The notes under the pieces were generated by a model. It was not told where the DNA came from. It did not search any database and was given only the letters and a program-made list of their open reading frames with translations. Below, one piece after another: positions 1 to 6,390 of a DNA stretch of 8,994 nucleotides (positions are counted from its first letter, which is position 1; each line of letters begins with the position of its first letter). A program made the translations under genes and the position numbers. This stretch comes from Thermodesulfobacteriota bacterium (GTDB lineage: Bacteria; Desulfobacterota; Desulfocorpusculales; Desulfocorpusculum). Location: the NCBI GenBank assembly GCA_028275295.1, contig JAPWUY010000044.1, forward strand, positions 1-8,994. The letters run 5' to 3'.

Positions 1-1
1 T

Positions 2-727
2 GCTGAGAACCTCCCCTTCAAGAAAGGAAGCATCGATATCGTCTATTGCAAAGGGGCCATAGACCATTTCTACGACCCCCGCAGGGCCCTAGAGGAGATG
101 GAGAGGGTTCTCGCGGAAGGCGGGAAACTTGTGGTCTCAGTTGCCAATTTCGAGAGCTTGAGCTGCAAGCTGGCAAGAACATGGAACAGACTTCACAGGA
201 TCTTGACGGGAAGAGAGCTCCCGGGCCCCCATTTCTGGGAGATCCCTGAGGATCATACCTTCAAGTTCGACAGGGCCTTTCTCCTCGCATGTCTCCCAGA
301 GGGCTTGCGTGTGGTGGCCGAGCGGGGGGTGTCCCTCTTCTGGGGTATGAAGGGGTGGGGGTGGCTCGTGGGAAGGCTGCCCTCCGCCATCTCCAAGGCC
401 CTGATGGGATTGGCTGACAGGATAGCCCGTCCTTTTCCCGCTTTGGCGGATGTGATAGTGCTCACGGCGAGAAAACCAAAGATCATGGTGCAGCACCATG
501 GACCAGGAGAGCGAGGGATGAAATTCAGTGAGAGTTCCAAGATTCAGGGTTTGGCTATCTGCTTGGGAAGTGCAGTTGCAGCGATTCTTTTCTTGGTGGG
601 AATCGCCGCGAAGAGCTACTGGGCCTTGGCCATTCCAGTTGGCATAGGTCTCTTCTGGCTTTTGGGACTTGTCTTCTGGATAGGCTGGACCCTTCTCACC
701 CTTCGGACAAAGCCGCCCGAGGACTGA
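2..727 (+). CDS. SAM-dependent methyltransferase with a two-helix membrane tail (5' partial)
   Basis: The gene enters from the left edge, open in frame from base 2, and 241 residues are visible. The start and the glycine-rich SAM motif I lie outside. What remains fits the second half of a class I (Methyltransf_11-like) fold: a hydrophobic strand ending DIVYCKGAIDHFYDP (about residues 12-26), the helix RALEEMERVL, and the turn-strand AEGGKLVVSVAN. The domain seems to end near residue 160 (VIVLTARKP). Beyond it are about 80 extra residues with two strongly hydrophobic segments (about 183-203 and 208-233) and a short charged end, so the enzyme is probably membrane-tethered or fused to a small membrane protein. 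It leads a co-directional cassette with two glycosyltransferases and another methyltransferase, which suggests methylation of a glycan or lipid-linked sugar. The acceptor is unknown. Family call fairly sure; substrate not. Confidence 0.8.
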   Translation, partial: AENLPFKKGSIDIVYCKGAIDHFYDPRRALEEMERVLAEGGKLVVSVANFESLSCKLARTWNRLHRILTGRELPGPHFWEIPEDHTFKFDRAFLLACLPEGLRVVAERGVSLFWGMKGWGWLVGRLPSAISKALMGLADRIARPFPALADVIVLTARKPKIMVQHHGPGERGMKFSESSKIQGLAICLGSAVAAILFLVGIAAKSYWALAIPVGIGLFWLLGLVFWIGWTLLTLRTKPPED

Positions 728-740
728 GGCATCCTGATCC

Positions 741-1997
741 ATGCGGGTTTGCCTTCTATGCTACAGAGGGAATCCGTATTGTGGTGGCCAAGGCGTTTAC
801 GTCCACTATCTCAGCCGCGCATTGGCAAGAAGGGGCCATGAGGTGACGATACTCGTAGGGCCTCCTTATCCCCATCCCACCCCGTGGGCGAGGGTGGAGC
901 GGATTCCCAATTCCCAATACTGGGGGAAAAGAAGGGATTTCTTGCCCAATGACAACCCCCTCCGCATACTGAGACCATTGGAGTTCCTGGAGTTCAGCTC
1001 CTCAAGGCTCGGTTATTTTCCCGAGCCTTTGGCCTTCAGCCTCAGGGCATGGAGAAGGTTCTCCATGCTCCACAAAGAGACCCCTTACGACATTGTCCAT
1101 GATGTCGAGACCTTGGGATACGGGCTTTTGGGGATTCGTTGGCAAGGAGTCCCTGTGGTATCGACTGTTCATCATCCCCTCACTTTGGATCTGATATCCC
1201 ATTTGGCCAAGGCGAGGTCTTGGAAGGAGAGGTATTACAATGTGGTCTTCTTCCCCCTCATCATGCAGGGGATAGTAGCCAGGAGGATAGAGGGCATCAT
1301 AACCTCATCCGAGGCGGGCATCAGGGAGATAGAGAAGGCCTTCAGGGTCCGGAGGGAATCCGTTCACTTGGTGCACACCGGAGTGGATCTGGAGGTCTTC
1401 TCCCCGAACCCAGATGTGGAGAAGGTGCCGGGCAGGGTACTCTTCGTGGGAAACGCGCAGGATCCGAGAAAAGGGATCAGGGTAGTGCTCGAAGCCCTGA
1501 GGCTACTTCCAGAGGGGGTGAAACTGGTCATCGTGGATGAGGGGGAGCCCCACAAGCCCTACGCCCCTGCCCTGGTGAGGCAAATGGGGCTTGGAGGAAG
1601 GGTTGTGTTCACAGGGAGATTGACCCAGGAAGAGCTGGTGGATCATTATCGGAGGGCAAGTGTGCTCGTTCTTCCTTCGGCCTTCGAGGGATTCGGTCTG
1701 CCAGTTGTGGAGGCTCTGGGGTGTGGGACACCTGTTGTGGTCACTGATGGGGGATCCCTGCCAGAGGTTGTGGGGGAGGGAGAAGGGGGATTCATCGTCC
1801 CGAGGGGTGACTCCAGGGCCCTTGCGGATGCGATAGAGAGGATCACTCGAGATCCTTCCTTGGCCAGAGACATGGGCAACAAGGGAAGGAAGAGGATGGA
1901 GAGGCTCTTCAGTTGGGACAGGACAGCTTCCCATACGGAGGAGGTATACGAGATAGCAGCCGAGAGGTGCAGAGCAAAGGGCAAGGAGGAGGGATGA
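741..1997 (+). CDS. Glycosyltransferase family 4 (first of a tandem pair)
   Basis: A 418-residue GT-B enzyme of the GT4 class, expected to move a sugar from a nucleotide-sugar donor to a glycan acceptor at the cytoplasmic membrane face. The N-terminal acceptor domain opens with a glycine-rich loop (CGGQGVYVHYL, residues 14-24) and contains STVHHPLTLD (141-150). The donor domain begins near 230 (GRVLFVGN). It has the basic phosphate-binding site DPRKG (241-245) and the E-x7-E motif EGFGLPVVE (E316, E324), typical of retaining GT4 enzymes, then the TPVV and LPEVVG segments. Length is normal. The ATG lies 13 bases after the previous stop, with a modest GAGG at 726-729. It overlaps the next glycosyltransferase by four bases (ATGA). 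There is no signal peptide or membrane segment. Donor and acceptor cannot be predicted. Confidence 0.93.
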   Translation: MRVCLLCYRGNPYCGGQGVYVHYLSRALARRGHEVTILVGPPYPHPTPWARVERIPNSQYWGKRRDFLPNDNPLRILRPLEFLEFSSSRLGYFPEPLAFSLRAWRRFSMLHKETPYDIVHDVETLGYGLLGIRWQGVPVVSTVHHPLTLDLISHLAKARSWKERYYNVVFFPLIMQGIVARRIEGIITSSEAGIREIEKAFRVRRESVHLVHTGVDLEVFSPNPDVEKVPGRVLFVGNAQDPRKGIRVVLEALRLLPEGVKLVIVDEGEPHKPYAPALVRQMGLGGRVVFTGRLTQEELVDHYRRASVLVLPSAFEGFGLPVVEALGCGTPVVVTDGGSLPEVVGEGEGGFIVPRGDSRALADAIERITRDPSLARDMGNKGRKRMERLFSWDRTASHTEEVYEIAAERCRAKGKEEG

Positions 1998-3256
1998 GGA
2001 GCCAAGGCTATCCCCTCAAGATATGCTTGCTCACTTACAGGGGCAATCCCTTCTGTGGCGGCCAGGGGGTCTACGTTCATTATCTTGCCAGGGAACTCTC
2101 GAGGCTTGGCCACAAGGTCCACGTGATATCGGGACCTCCATATCCCCTTTCCATGGATGGGGTGGAGCTACACGAGATAAAGAGCCATATATTTTTCGGT
2201 TACTCCTCGAGCCAGATCCTGCGAGAGAGATCTCCCAAGGAGCTCATATCACCCCTCAACTTTTACGAGTACGCTTCATCGAGAATAGGGGTCTTCCCGG
2301 AGATCAGGGCATTCAGTTTCAGGGCGTACCACTATATTCGTGGCCTCATGAGAAGGGAGAGGCTCGATATCATCCATGATAATCAGTGCCTCGGATATGG
2401 CCTTCTCCTCATGAAATCTTTCGGAATTCCCCTTGTTGCCACCATCCACCATCCCCTGACCATAGACCGAAGGACTTGGTTCGAGACAATGGCTAGCTTG
2501 CGCCAGAAAATAAGGATGCTCCTCTACTATCCCCTGGTCATGCAAGGCATAGTGGCAAGAAGGATGGATCGAATAGTCACCGTATCTCAAGATGCATCAA
2601 GGCAAATCCAGAGGGATTTTGGCGTCTCGAGGGAGAAGATTCGAGTGGTTTACAACGGCCTGGACTCCGAGGCCTTCAGACCCATGCCGGATGAGAGGAA
2701 GGTCCCTGGCAGGATCATATTCGTGGGCAATGTGGCGGATAGGAAGAAGGGTGTCCTCTATCTCCTCGAGGCCATGGCAAGGATCAGAGGAGATGCACAT
2801 CTCGTACTCGTGGACGGCGGTACCCCTGCCAGGGTATCGGCCCATGATCTGGTGGAGAACATGGGGTTGGCGGAGAAAGTAATGGTCACAGGGAAGATAG
2901 ACAGGGAGGAGCTCGTGAGGCTCTATTGTTCGTCGCAGGTGGCTGTGGTGCCATCCCTTTACGAGGGCTTTGGCTTTCCAGCAGCCGAGGCAATGGCCTG
3001 CGAGCTTCCGGTTGTGGGGACCACAGCAGGGGCCCTCCCAGAGGTGATTGGAGAGGACGGCGCCTGTGGCCTCCTTGTGCCACCGAGGGATTCGGAGGCC
3101 CTCGCCAGGGCCCTGGAGGAGCTCATCTCGGATCCCGAAAGATGCATTTCCATGGGGAAAGCAGCGAGAAGGAGGGTTCTGCAACTTTTCAGTTGGAAAA
3201 GGGCAGCGGAACAACTGGTGGAAGTTTACGAGGAGCTTTTGCGTGCTAACAATTGA
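1994..3256 (+). CDS. Glycosyltransferase family 4 (second of a tandem pair)
   Basis: A 420-residue GT4 enzyme, clearly a paralogue of its upstream neighbour. In the N-terminal 43-residue block around CGGQGVYVHYL, 30 positions are identical by direct count. Visible motifs are the glycine-rich loop (21-31), TIHHPLTIDRR in the acceptor domain (about 150-160), DRKKG (249-253) for the donor phosphate, and the E-x7-E pair E324/E332 in EGFGFPAAE. The frame is open further upstream to 1913, but ATG 1994 is preferred: it overlaps the previous stop as ATGA, a very strong Shine-Dalgarno stretch (AAGGAGGAGGG, 1983-1993) precedes it, and homology starts right after it. Overlap suggests translational coupling, so both transferases should be made in similar amounts and add successive sugars to the same glycan. 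Substrate unknown. Confidence 0.93.
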   Translation: MRSQGYPLKICLLTYRGNPFCGGQGVYVHYLARELSRLGHKVHVISGPPYPLSMDGVELHEIKSHIFFGYSSSQILRERSPKELISPLNFYEYASSRIGVFPEIRAFSFRAYHYIRGLMRRERLDIIHDNQCLGYGLLLMKSFGIPLVATIHHPLTIDRRTWFETMASLRQKIRMLLYYPLVMQGIVARRMDRIVTVSQDASRQIQRDFGVSREKIRVVYNGLDSEAFRPMPDERKVPGRIIFVGNVADRKKGVLYLLEAMARIRGDAHLVLVDGGTPARVSAHDLVENMGLAEKVMVTGKIDREELVRLYCSSQVAVVPSLYEGFGFPAAEAMACELPVVGTTAGALPEVIGEDGACGLLVPPRDSEALARALEELISDPERCISMGKAARRRVLQLFSWKRAAEQLVEVYEELLRANN

Positions 3257-3947
3257 CCTCAAGGTCCTCGACCCCGTAAAAGGCGAGAAGATCCTGGATG
3301 TGGGATGCGGTGAAGGAAGACACACCTTTGCCGTGTACCGTTTGGGATGTCAGGTCTTCGCTCTGGACAAGGACAGGGAGTCGCTTCTCAAGACCCTCTA
3401 TGTCCTGAGGGTGATGGAGAAGAGAGGGGAGGGGAAGGGCAAGGCAATGGTCCTGAGAGGCGACGGTCTCCTTCTGCCTTTCAGGGACCGAAGCTTCGAC
3501 AAGATCATATGTGCGGAGGTGATGGAGCACATCCATCAGGACCTGGAAGCGGCCAAGGAGCTCGTTAGGGTATTGAAGCCTGGTGGGATCATGGCGGTTA
3601 CTGTCCCGACACCTTTCACGGAGAAGGTCTACGGGTGGCTCTCACCCGATTATTTCAAGACCCCAGGCGGCCACATAAGGATCTATAGTCCACGACAGCT
3701 AGCCGACCTCCTCACAACCTGCGGACTCGAGATCGTGAAGATGGGATTCGCTCACTCCTTTCACAGTCTCTATTGGGTCCTGAGATGTCTTGCTGGCCTC
3801 CACAATGACAAGGCAACCCTCCCCAAGCTCTACCACAGATTTCTCCACAAAGTGGTCCTCCACCCCAGGCTCCAAAAATTCGAGAACTCGTGCAATTACC
3901 TATTCCCCAAGAGCATGGTGCTCTATGCGAGAAGACCCCTCACTTGA
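3243..3947 (+). CDS. Class I SAM-dependent methyltransferase
   Basis: A 234-residue Methyltransf_11/25-type enzyme. Motif I is ILDVGCGEG (17-25), the SAM-ribose acid lies in ALDKD (40-44), motif II runs GDGLLLPF..SFDKII (73-89), then EVMEHI (92-97) and the LKPGGIMAVTVP turn and strand (111-122). The C-terminal half has no membrane segment. I chose GTG 3243 because AGGAG (3231-3235) sits seven bases before it and the SAM fold begins about 14 residues later. The open frame continues upstream to 3048, but that part is a shadow of the glycosyltransferase. The gene overlaps the preceding stop by 14 bases, so it is coupled to the cassette. It probably modifies a sugar or glycan end made by the two GT4 enzymes, by inference from context. 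It is the last gene of the + strand unit. Confidence 0.9.
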   Translation: MLTIDLKVLDPVKGEKILDVGCGEGRHTFAVYRLGCQVFALDKDRESLLKTLYVLRVMEKRGEGKGKAMVLRGDGLLLPFRDRSFDKIICAEVMEHIHQDLEAAKELVRVLKPGGIMAVTVPTPFTEKVYGWLSPDYFKTPGGHIRIYSPRQLADLLTTCGLEIVKMGFAHSFHSLYWVLRCLAGLHNDKATLPKLYHRFLHKVVLHPRLQKFENSCNYLFPKSMVLYARRPLT

Positions 3948-4142
3948 GGCGACTTCACCCTCGGCGAAAACTCCTCCCCCCATGGAAAATCCGAGGCCAT
4001 CTCACTGGAGCTACTCTGGAGGGCCCAATATGGGGGAGCTCGAGACCCCAAGACCACTGTGACCTCGGTCCCATTGGGAGTCAAAGGGAAGGGAAACTCC
4101 GACTTCGAGCGCCTCCAAACGGGTCTCGAGGATTCATTGGGA
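3948..4142. other. Convergent intergenic gap
   Basis: About 195 bases lie between the stop of the last methyltransferase (+) and the stop of the ferritin-like gene (-). I see no gene, no RNA and no GC-rich hairpin followed by a T-run in either direction. The only structure is a 10-base inverted repeat with arms at 4039-4048 and 4121-4130, and a very short 4-bp hairpin at 4069-4079. Transcription probably ends here by other means, for example Rho. Confidence 0.6.
4039..4130. repeat. Spaced 10-bp inverted repeat
   Basis: CTCGAGACCC (4039-4048) and its exact reverse complement GGGTCTCGAG (4121-4130) are separated by 72 bases. Each arm contains the self-complementary CTCGAG. No T-run follows, and the arms do not extend. 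It could be a weak long-range hairpin between convergent genes or chance, since CTCGAG-like words are common in this sequence. Confidence 0.35.
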
Positions 4143-4481
4143 CTATCTCTTCTTTCGAGGTCTGGCCTTTGTCTTGGAGCCCAGGACCTTCTGTTTTATT
4201 TCCTCGACTTCCTCAGCTCCTTTTTGGTAGAGCTGTGCCTCATCAGGTGCCAGATAGTAAAGGAGGTTCAGGAACTCTCCTGCATGGACCCTCTCCTCAT
4301 CTGCGATATCCTTTAGCACCTCTATGGCCAAGGGGTCATCTATCGACTCTGCCAGTTGCACGTAGAGCTGAACGGCCTCGTATTCCGCTGCGACCATGAA
4401 GCGGATCGCCCTTATGAGCTCTTCCTTTGTCAATTTCCTTTCGTTTGCGAGCACGTTGAATGGCGAGCCGAACTCAGGCAT
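4143..4481 (-). CDS. EncFtn-like (encapsulated-ferritin family) protein, no shell gene nearby
   Basis: A 112-residue two-helix ferritin-like protein. It aligns from memory with the encapsulated ferritin of Rhodospirillum rubrum: E33, E63 and H66 here have the same spacing as the di-iron ligands E32, E62 and H65, and AAEYEAVQLY matches the helix around E32 and E34. Such proteins form four-helix half-sites by dimerisation and oxidise Fe(II) for storage in an encapsulin shell. The second helix carries DEERVHAGEFL (61-71). The C-terminus is a basic tail (KTKARPRKKR) without an obvious GSL-type cargo peptide. No encapsulin gene follows; the next gene downstream is convergent. The ATG has a strong Shine-Dalgarno sequence (GGGAGGTGA, 4493-4485), 47 bases after the broken kinase. 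These proteins are often labelled rubrerythrin or ferritin. Family fairly sure, shell partnership unproven. Confidence 0.85.
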   Translation of the reverse strand: MPEFGSPFNVLANERKLTKEELIRAIRFMVAAEYEAVQLYVQLAESIDDPLAIEVLKDIADEERVHAGEFLNLLYYLAPDEAQLYQKGAEEVEEIKQKVLGSKTKARPRKKR

Positions 4482-4528
4482 GGTTCACCTCCCGTTTTAT
4501 TGTTCCTCACCCGAGCACCTTCACGATT

Positions 4529-4960
4529 TCAACCCGTCCCGAGGATCTCCCTTATTTTCCTTGCCAGGGAATCGGGTGTAAAGGGCTTCTCCAAGAAAAA
4601 GGCCCCTTCATCCAAGGCCCCGAACCTGGATATGGCTTCCTCGGTATAGCCCGATATGTAAAGGATCTTGGTCCCGGGCCTCGAAGCCTTTACCCTTTTT
4701 GTCAGTTCCTGCCCGCTCATTGCGGGCATCACAACATCCGTGATGAGCAGGTGGATGGGCCCATTGTATTGTTCCGCGAGCCTCGATGCCGCAAGCCCGT
4801 CTTCCGCCTCCAGTACCGTGTAGCCCCTCTCCTTCAGGACCGAACAAATGAGCCTCCTCACCATTGGCTCGTCCTCAGCCACAAGCACTGTCTGGGAGCC
4901 GGACCAGGTGCCCGTGAGAACGTCTCCCCCTGTGGTGGCCAGGAGTTCTTCTGTCTCCAC
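4529..4960 (-). CDS. Receiver (REC) domain, detached C-terminal part of the hybrid kinase
   Basis: A complete CheY-like receiver of about 120 residues follows a 20-residue linker. Acidic pocket residues lie in VAEDE (E29, D30), the phosphoacceptor is D75 in LLITDVVMP, the switch serine is S103 in ILYISGY, and the conserved lysine is K125 in EKPF. This is the receiver type at the end of HATPase-containing hybrid kinases, where it follows the ATP-binding domain. Here the reading frame is shifted relative to the HisKA part and overlaps its out-of-frame tail. The GTG at 4960 is only the first possible start in the frame, and no Shine-Dalgarno sequence precedes it. Homologous linker sequence continues upstream (GEAVETEELL from 4969), so independent translation is doubtful. 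All active-site residues are intact, which suggests a recent lesion or a sequence join rather than long decay. Confidence 0.75.
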   Translation of the reverse strand: METEELLATTGGDVLTGTWSGSQTVLVAEDEPMVRRLICSVLKERGYTVLEAEDGLAASRLAEQYNGPIHLLITDVVMPAMSGQELTKRVKASRPGTKILYISGYTEEAISRFGALDEGAFFLEKPFTPDSLARKIREILGTG

Positions 4961-6294
4961 AGCTTCCCCGCCTGCCTTATCTCCTCCAGTGCCTCCCTGC
5001 CTTTGTCTCCCTCGGACATGGTCAAGAGGAGAAGGTCCGTCTGGCCCATTATTATTGTGAGGAGATTGTTGAAGTCATGCGCTATTCCTCCTGCGAGCCT
5101 ACCTATCGCCTCCATTTTCTGGGACAAGGCCAATTGTCTCTTGAGCTCTTTTCTCTCGGTGATGTCCCTGCATATGGCCAATGACAATTTCTCCCCACCT
5201 AGCTCCACTATGTCCGCTGAAACGGAGAAGGTCCTCACTTCCCCTGACTTGAGTCTGAACTCCGCTTCGAAGTCCCTGAGGGTGCCTTGATCCAAGAGTA
5301 TCCGTAGAGCTTCCTCCCTCTTAGATGGATCCACCCATATCCCCAGCTCGAGGGGCGTCTTGCCCAGCACTTCATCTCTAGCGTATCCCGTCTTCTTCTC
5401 GAACGCCTCGTTGACCTCCACATAGTGGCCTTCCGGCAGCTTTGTGAGGCTCATCCAATCCGAGCTAGCAGTGAGTGCGCTGGAGAAGAGCTCTTGGGAT
5501 CTTTTCAGGGCCTCTTTCGTCTTCTTCGTTTCCGTTATGTCCTCAACGTACTCTATGACTCCTACGAGCTCGCCTGTCTCCACATCCCGAAGAGGAGAGC
5601 TCTGCAAGTTGAGCCAACCTATCGGGTCTCCATTTTTGTCCCTCAAGGGAACAGTTGCCCTGGCGCTCTTTCCTGTCTTCAGGGTCTCCACGACAGGACA
5701 CCCGTGGCAGGGGTAAGATGCCCCGTGATAGGCTTGGAAACACTTTTTCCCCACAAGGGGCATGGAGTGGGCGTACCACCTCTCCATGGTTGGATTCACC
5801 CTCACTATGTTCATCTCTCTATCCAGAACACTTATGCCCTGGGGAATGCTATTGAAAAGGCTCTGTAGGAAACGCTCTTTCTGTGGGAGTGTGTCTCCTG
5901 TGGAAGGAAAATTCCTGACCTCCGAGGCAACACAGAGGATAGCCTTCTCATTCTGGAGGAGATTAGCCGAGAGTCGAATCCGTTTCCATCTCCCATCGGG
6001 CATCCCCACCCTGATCTCGCAGGGATCTGGCTTGAACCCGTTCCTGTGATACTCTACCAAATCTTTTCGATCTGATGGATGCACTAGGGGGAGAAGTTTG
6101 GATCCCTTGAGTTCCTCTGAGGGTCTTTCCATGAGCGTTTGGGCCCTCTTGTTGAGGTATGTGATGGTCCCCCTCTCATGTATGGAGCGCTCTCCCTCCA
6201 TCCGATTTCTCGGGCTGGTCACTTTGGGGGCTACGCCCCCAAGCCCCCGGTACACTTTGGCGTGTTCCGAGCCCACGCAGCCCCAGAGTAACAT
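4858..6294 (-). CDS. Kinase fragment: three PAS domains plus truncated HisKA
   Basis: This is the longest open piece of the broken kinase, 478 residues if read from ATG 6294. Residues 1-36 come from the repeat-rich insertion and are unlikely to be native. ATG 6201 is another possible start but has no good ribosome site. PAS1 (about 37-128) lacks its first helix and strand. PAS2 (about 140-255) has a cysteine triad, C185-x10-C196-x2-C199, followed by a PAC-type end (EDITETKKTK). PAS3 (about 265-383) ends in CRDITERKELKRQ. The HisKA H-box has H406 in GGIAHDFNNLL, a form usual for hybrid kinases. The frame leaves the family after QAG (441-443), and the last 35 residues are out-of-frame sequence ending in TSQW. 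No transmembrane segment is seen, so the protein would be cytoplasmic. It could still be made as a PAS/HisKA stub without kinase activity. Confidence 0.75.
   Translation of the reverse strand: MLLWGCVGSEHAKVYRGLGGVAPKVTSPRNRMEGERSIHERGTITYLNKRAQTLMERPSEELKGSKLLPLVHPSDRKDLVEYHRNGFKPDPCEIRVGMPDGRWKRIRLSANLLQNEKAILCVASEVRNFPSTGDTLPQKERFLQSLFNSIPQGISVLDREMNIVRVNPTMERWYAHSMPLVGKKCFQAYHGASYPCHGCPVVETLKTGKSARATVPLRDKNGDPIGWLNLQSSPLRDVETGELVGVIEYVEDITETKKTKEALKRSQELFSSALTASSDWMSLTKLPEGHYVEVNEAFEKKTGYARDEVLGKTPLELGIWVDPSKREEALRILLDQGTLRDFEAEFRLKSGEVRTFSVSADIVELGGEKLSLAICRDITERKELKRQLALSQKMEAIGRLAGGIAHDFNNLLTIIMGQTDLLLLTMSEGDKGREALEEIRQAGKLWRQKNSWPPQGETFSRAPGPAPRQCLWLRTSQW
6202..6242. repeat. Two adjacent hairpins, one G/C-rich REP-like
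   Basis: TTGGGGGC-TAC-GCCCCCAA (6224-6242) forms an 8-bp stem with a 3-base loop. Ten bases away, CCGA-TTTC-TCGG (6202-6213) forms a 4-bp stem; read on the minus strand its loop is GAAA, a stable GNRA tetraloop. The G-run/C-run hairpin resembles dispersed intergenic repeats of GC-rich genomes, by resemblance only. A further C-run (6244-6248) could compete for pairing. Confidence 0.5.
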
Positions 6295-6354
6295 ACCAAA
6301 AGCAGGGTGTTTTCGCGGGCGAAGGGGGTGCTCCTAAGGTACGGTCTGCGGGGT

Positions 6355-6390
6355 TCGCACCATTTGCCATTGGCAAATGGTGCGAGCTAC
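6355..6390 (-). repeat. GTAG-headed near-perfect palindrome (REP-like hairpin)
   Basis: The arms 6355-6369 and 6371-6385 are exact reverse complements of 15 bases with a single central base, giving a 31-base palindrome centred on TTTGCCATTGGCAAA. On the minus strand it is preceded by GTAG (6390-6387) and one further base, as in REP units. There is no T-run on either side, so it is not a canonical terminator. A dimeric-repressor operator is a less likely reading, because it lies inside the reconstructed kinase frame. Confidence 0.55.

Larger units (their letters stand above)
6184..6390 (-). mobile_element. Putative REP/MITE-like insertion splitting the kinase PAS1
   Basis: About 200 bases separate MERILEKMPVA from SIHERGTITYLNK, which together would make an uninterrupted PAS start in the same frame. 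The segment holds three hairpins (6355-6385, 6224-6242, 6202-6213) and encodes nothing recognisable. Its edge on the upstream side of the kinase begins GTAG followed almost at once by a long hairpin, the layout of REP elements mobilised by RAYT transposases. No long terminal inverted repeats match between the two ends, and a target duplication is not clear (GCTC occurs near both ends). There is no transposase gene in the window. The boundaries are approximate. Confidence 0.4.

Noticed and set aside
137..742. Minus-strand 201-codon open frame opposite the first methyltransferase
   Set aside because: It mirrors methyltransferase and membrane-tail coding sequence and shows no family features.
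1913..1996. Earlier in-frame start for the second glycosyltransferase
   Set aside because: The added 27 residues are a shadow of the end of the first glycosyltransferase. ATG 1994 has a perfect Shine-Dalgarno sequence and an ATGA overlap.
3048..3242. N-terminal extension of the second methyltransferase
   Set aside because: It overlaps conserved coding sequence of the glycosyltransferase in another frame and has no methyltransferase similarity; GTG 3243 has a good ribosome site.
2597..3325. Long - strand open frame opposite the second glycosyltransferase
   Set aside because: The opposite strand has well-conserved GT4 motifs. The antisense product is rich in Pro/His/Ser, without a domain or a good start.
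4482..4528. Own promoter for the ferritin-like gene in the 47-base gap
   Set aside because: A TTGAAA-like word just upstream has no properly spaced -10 element, so a promoter cannot be supported.
6355..6385. Strong palindrome downstream of the polyferredoxin as a Rho-independent terminator
   Set aside because: No T-run follows on either strand, and the palindrome lies inside the reconstructed kinase frame; a REP-like unit fits better.
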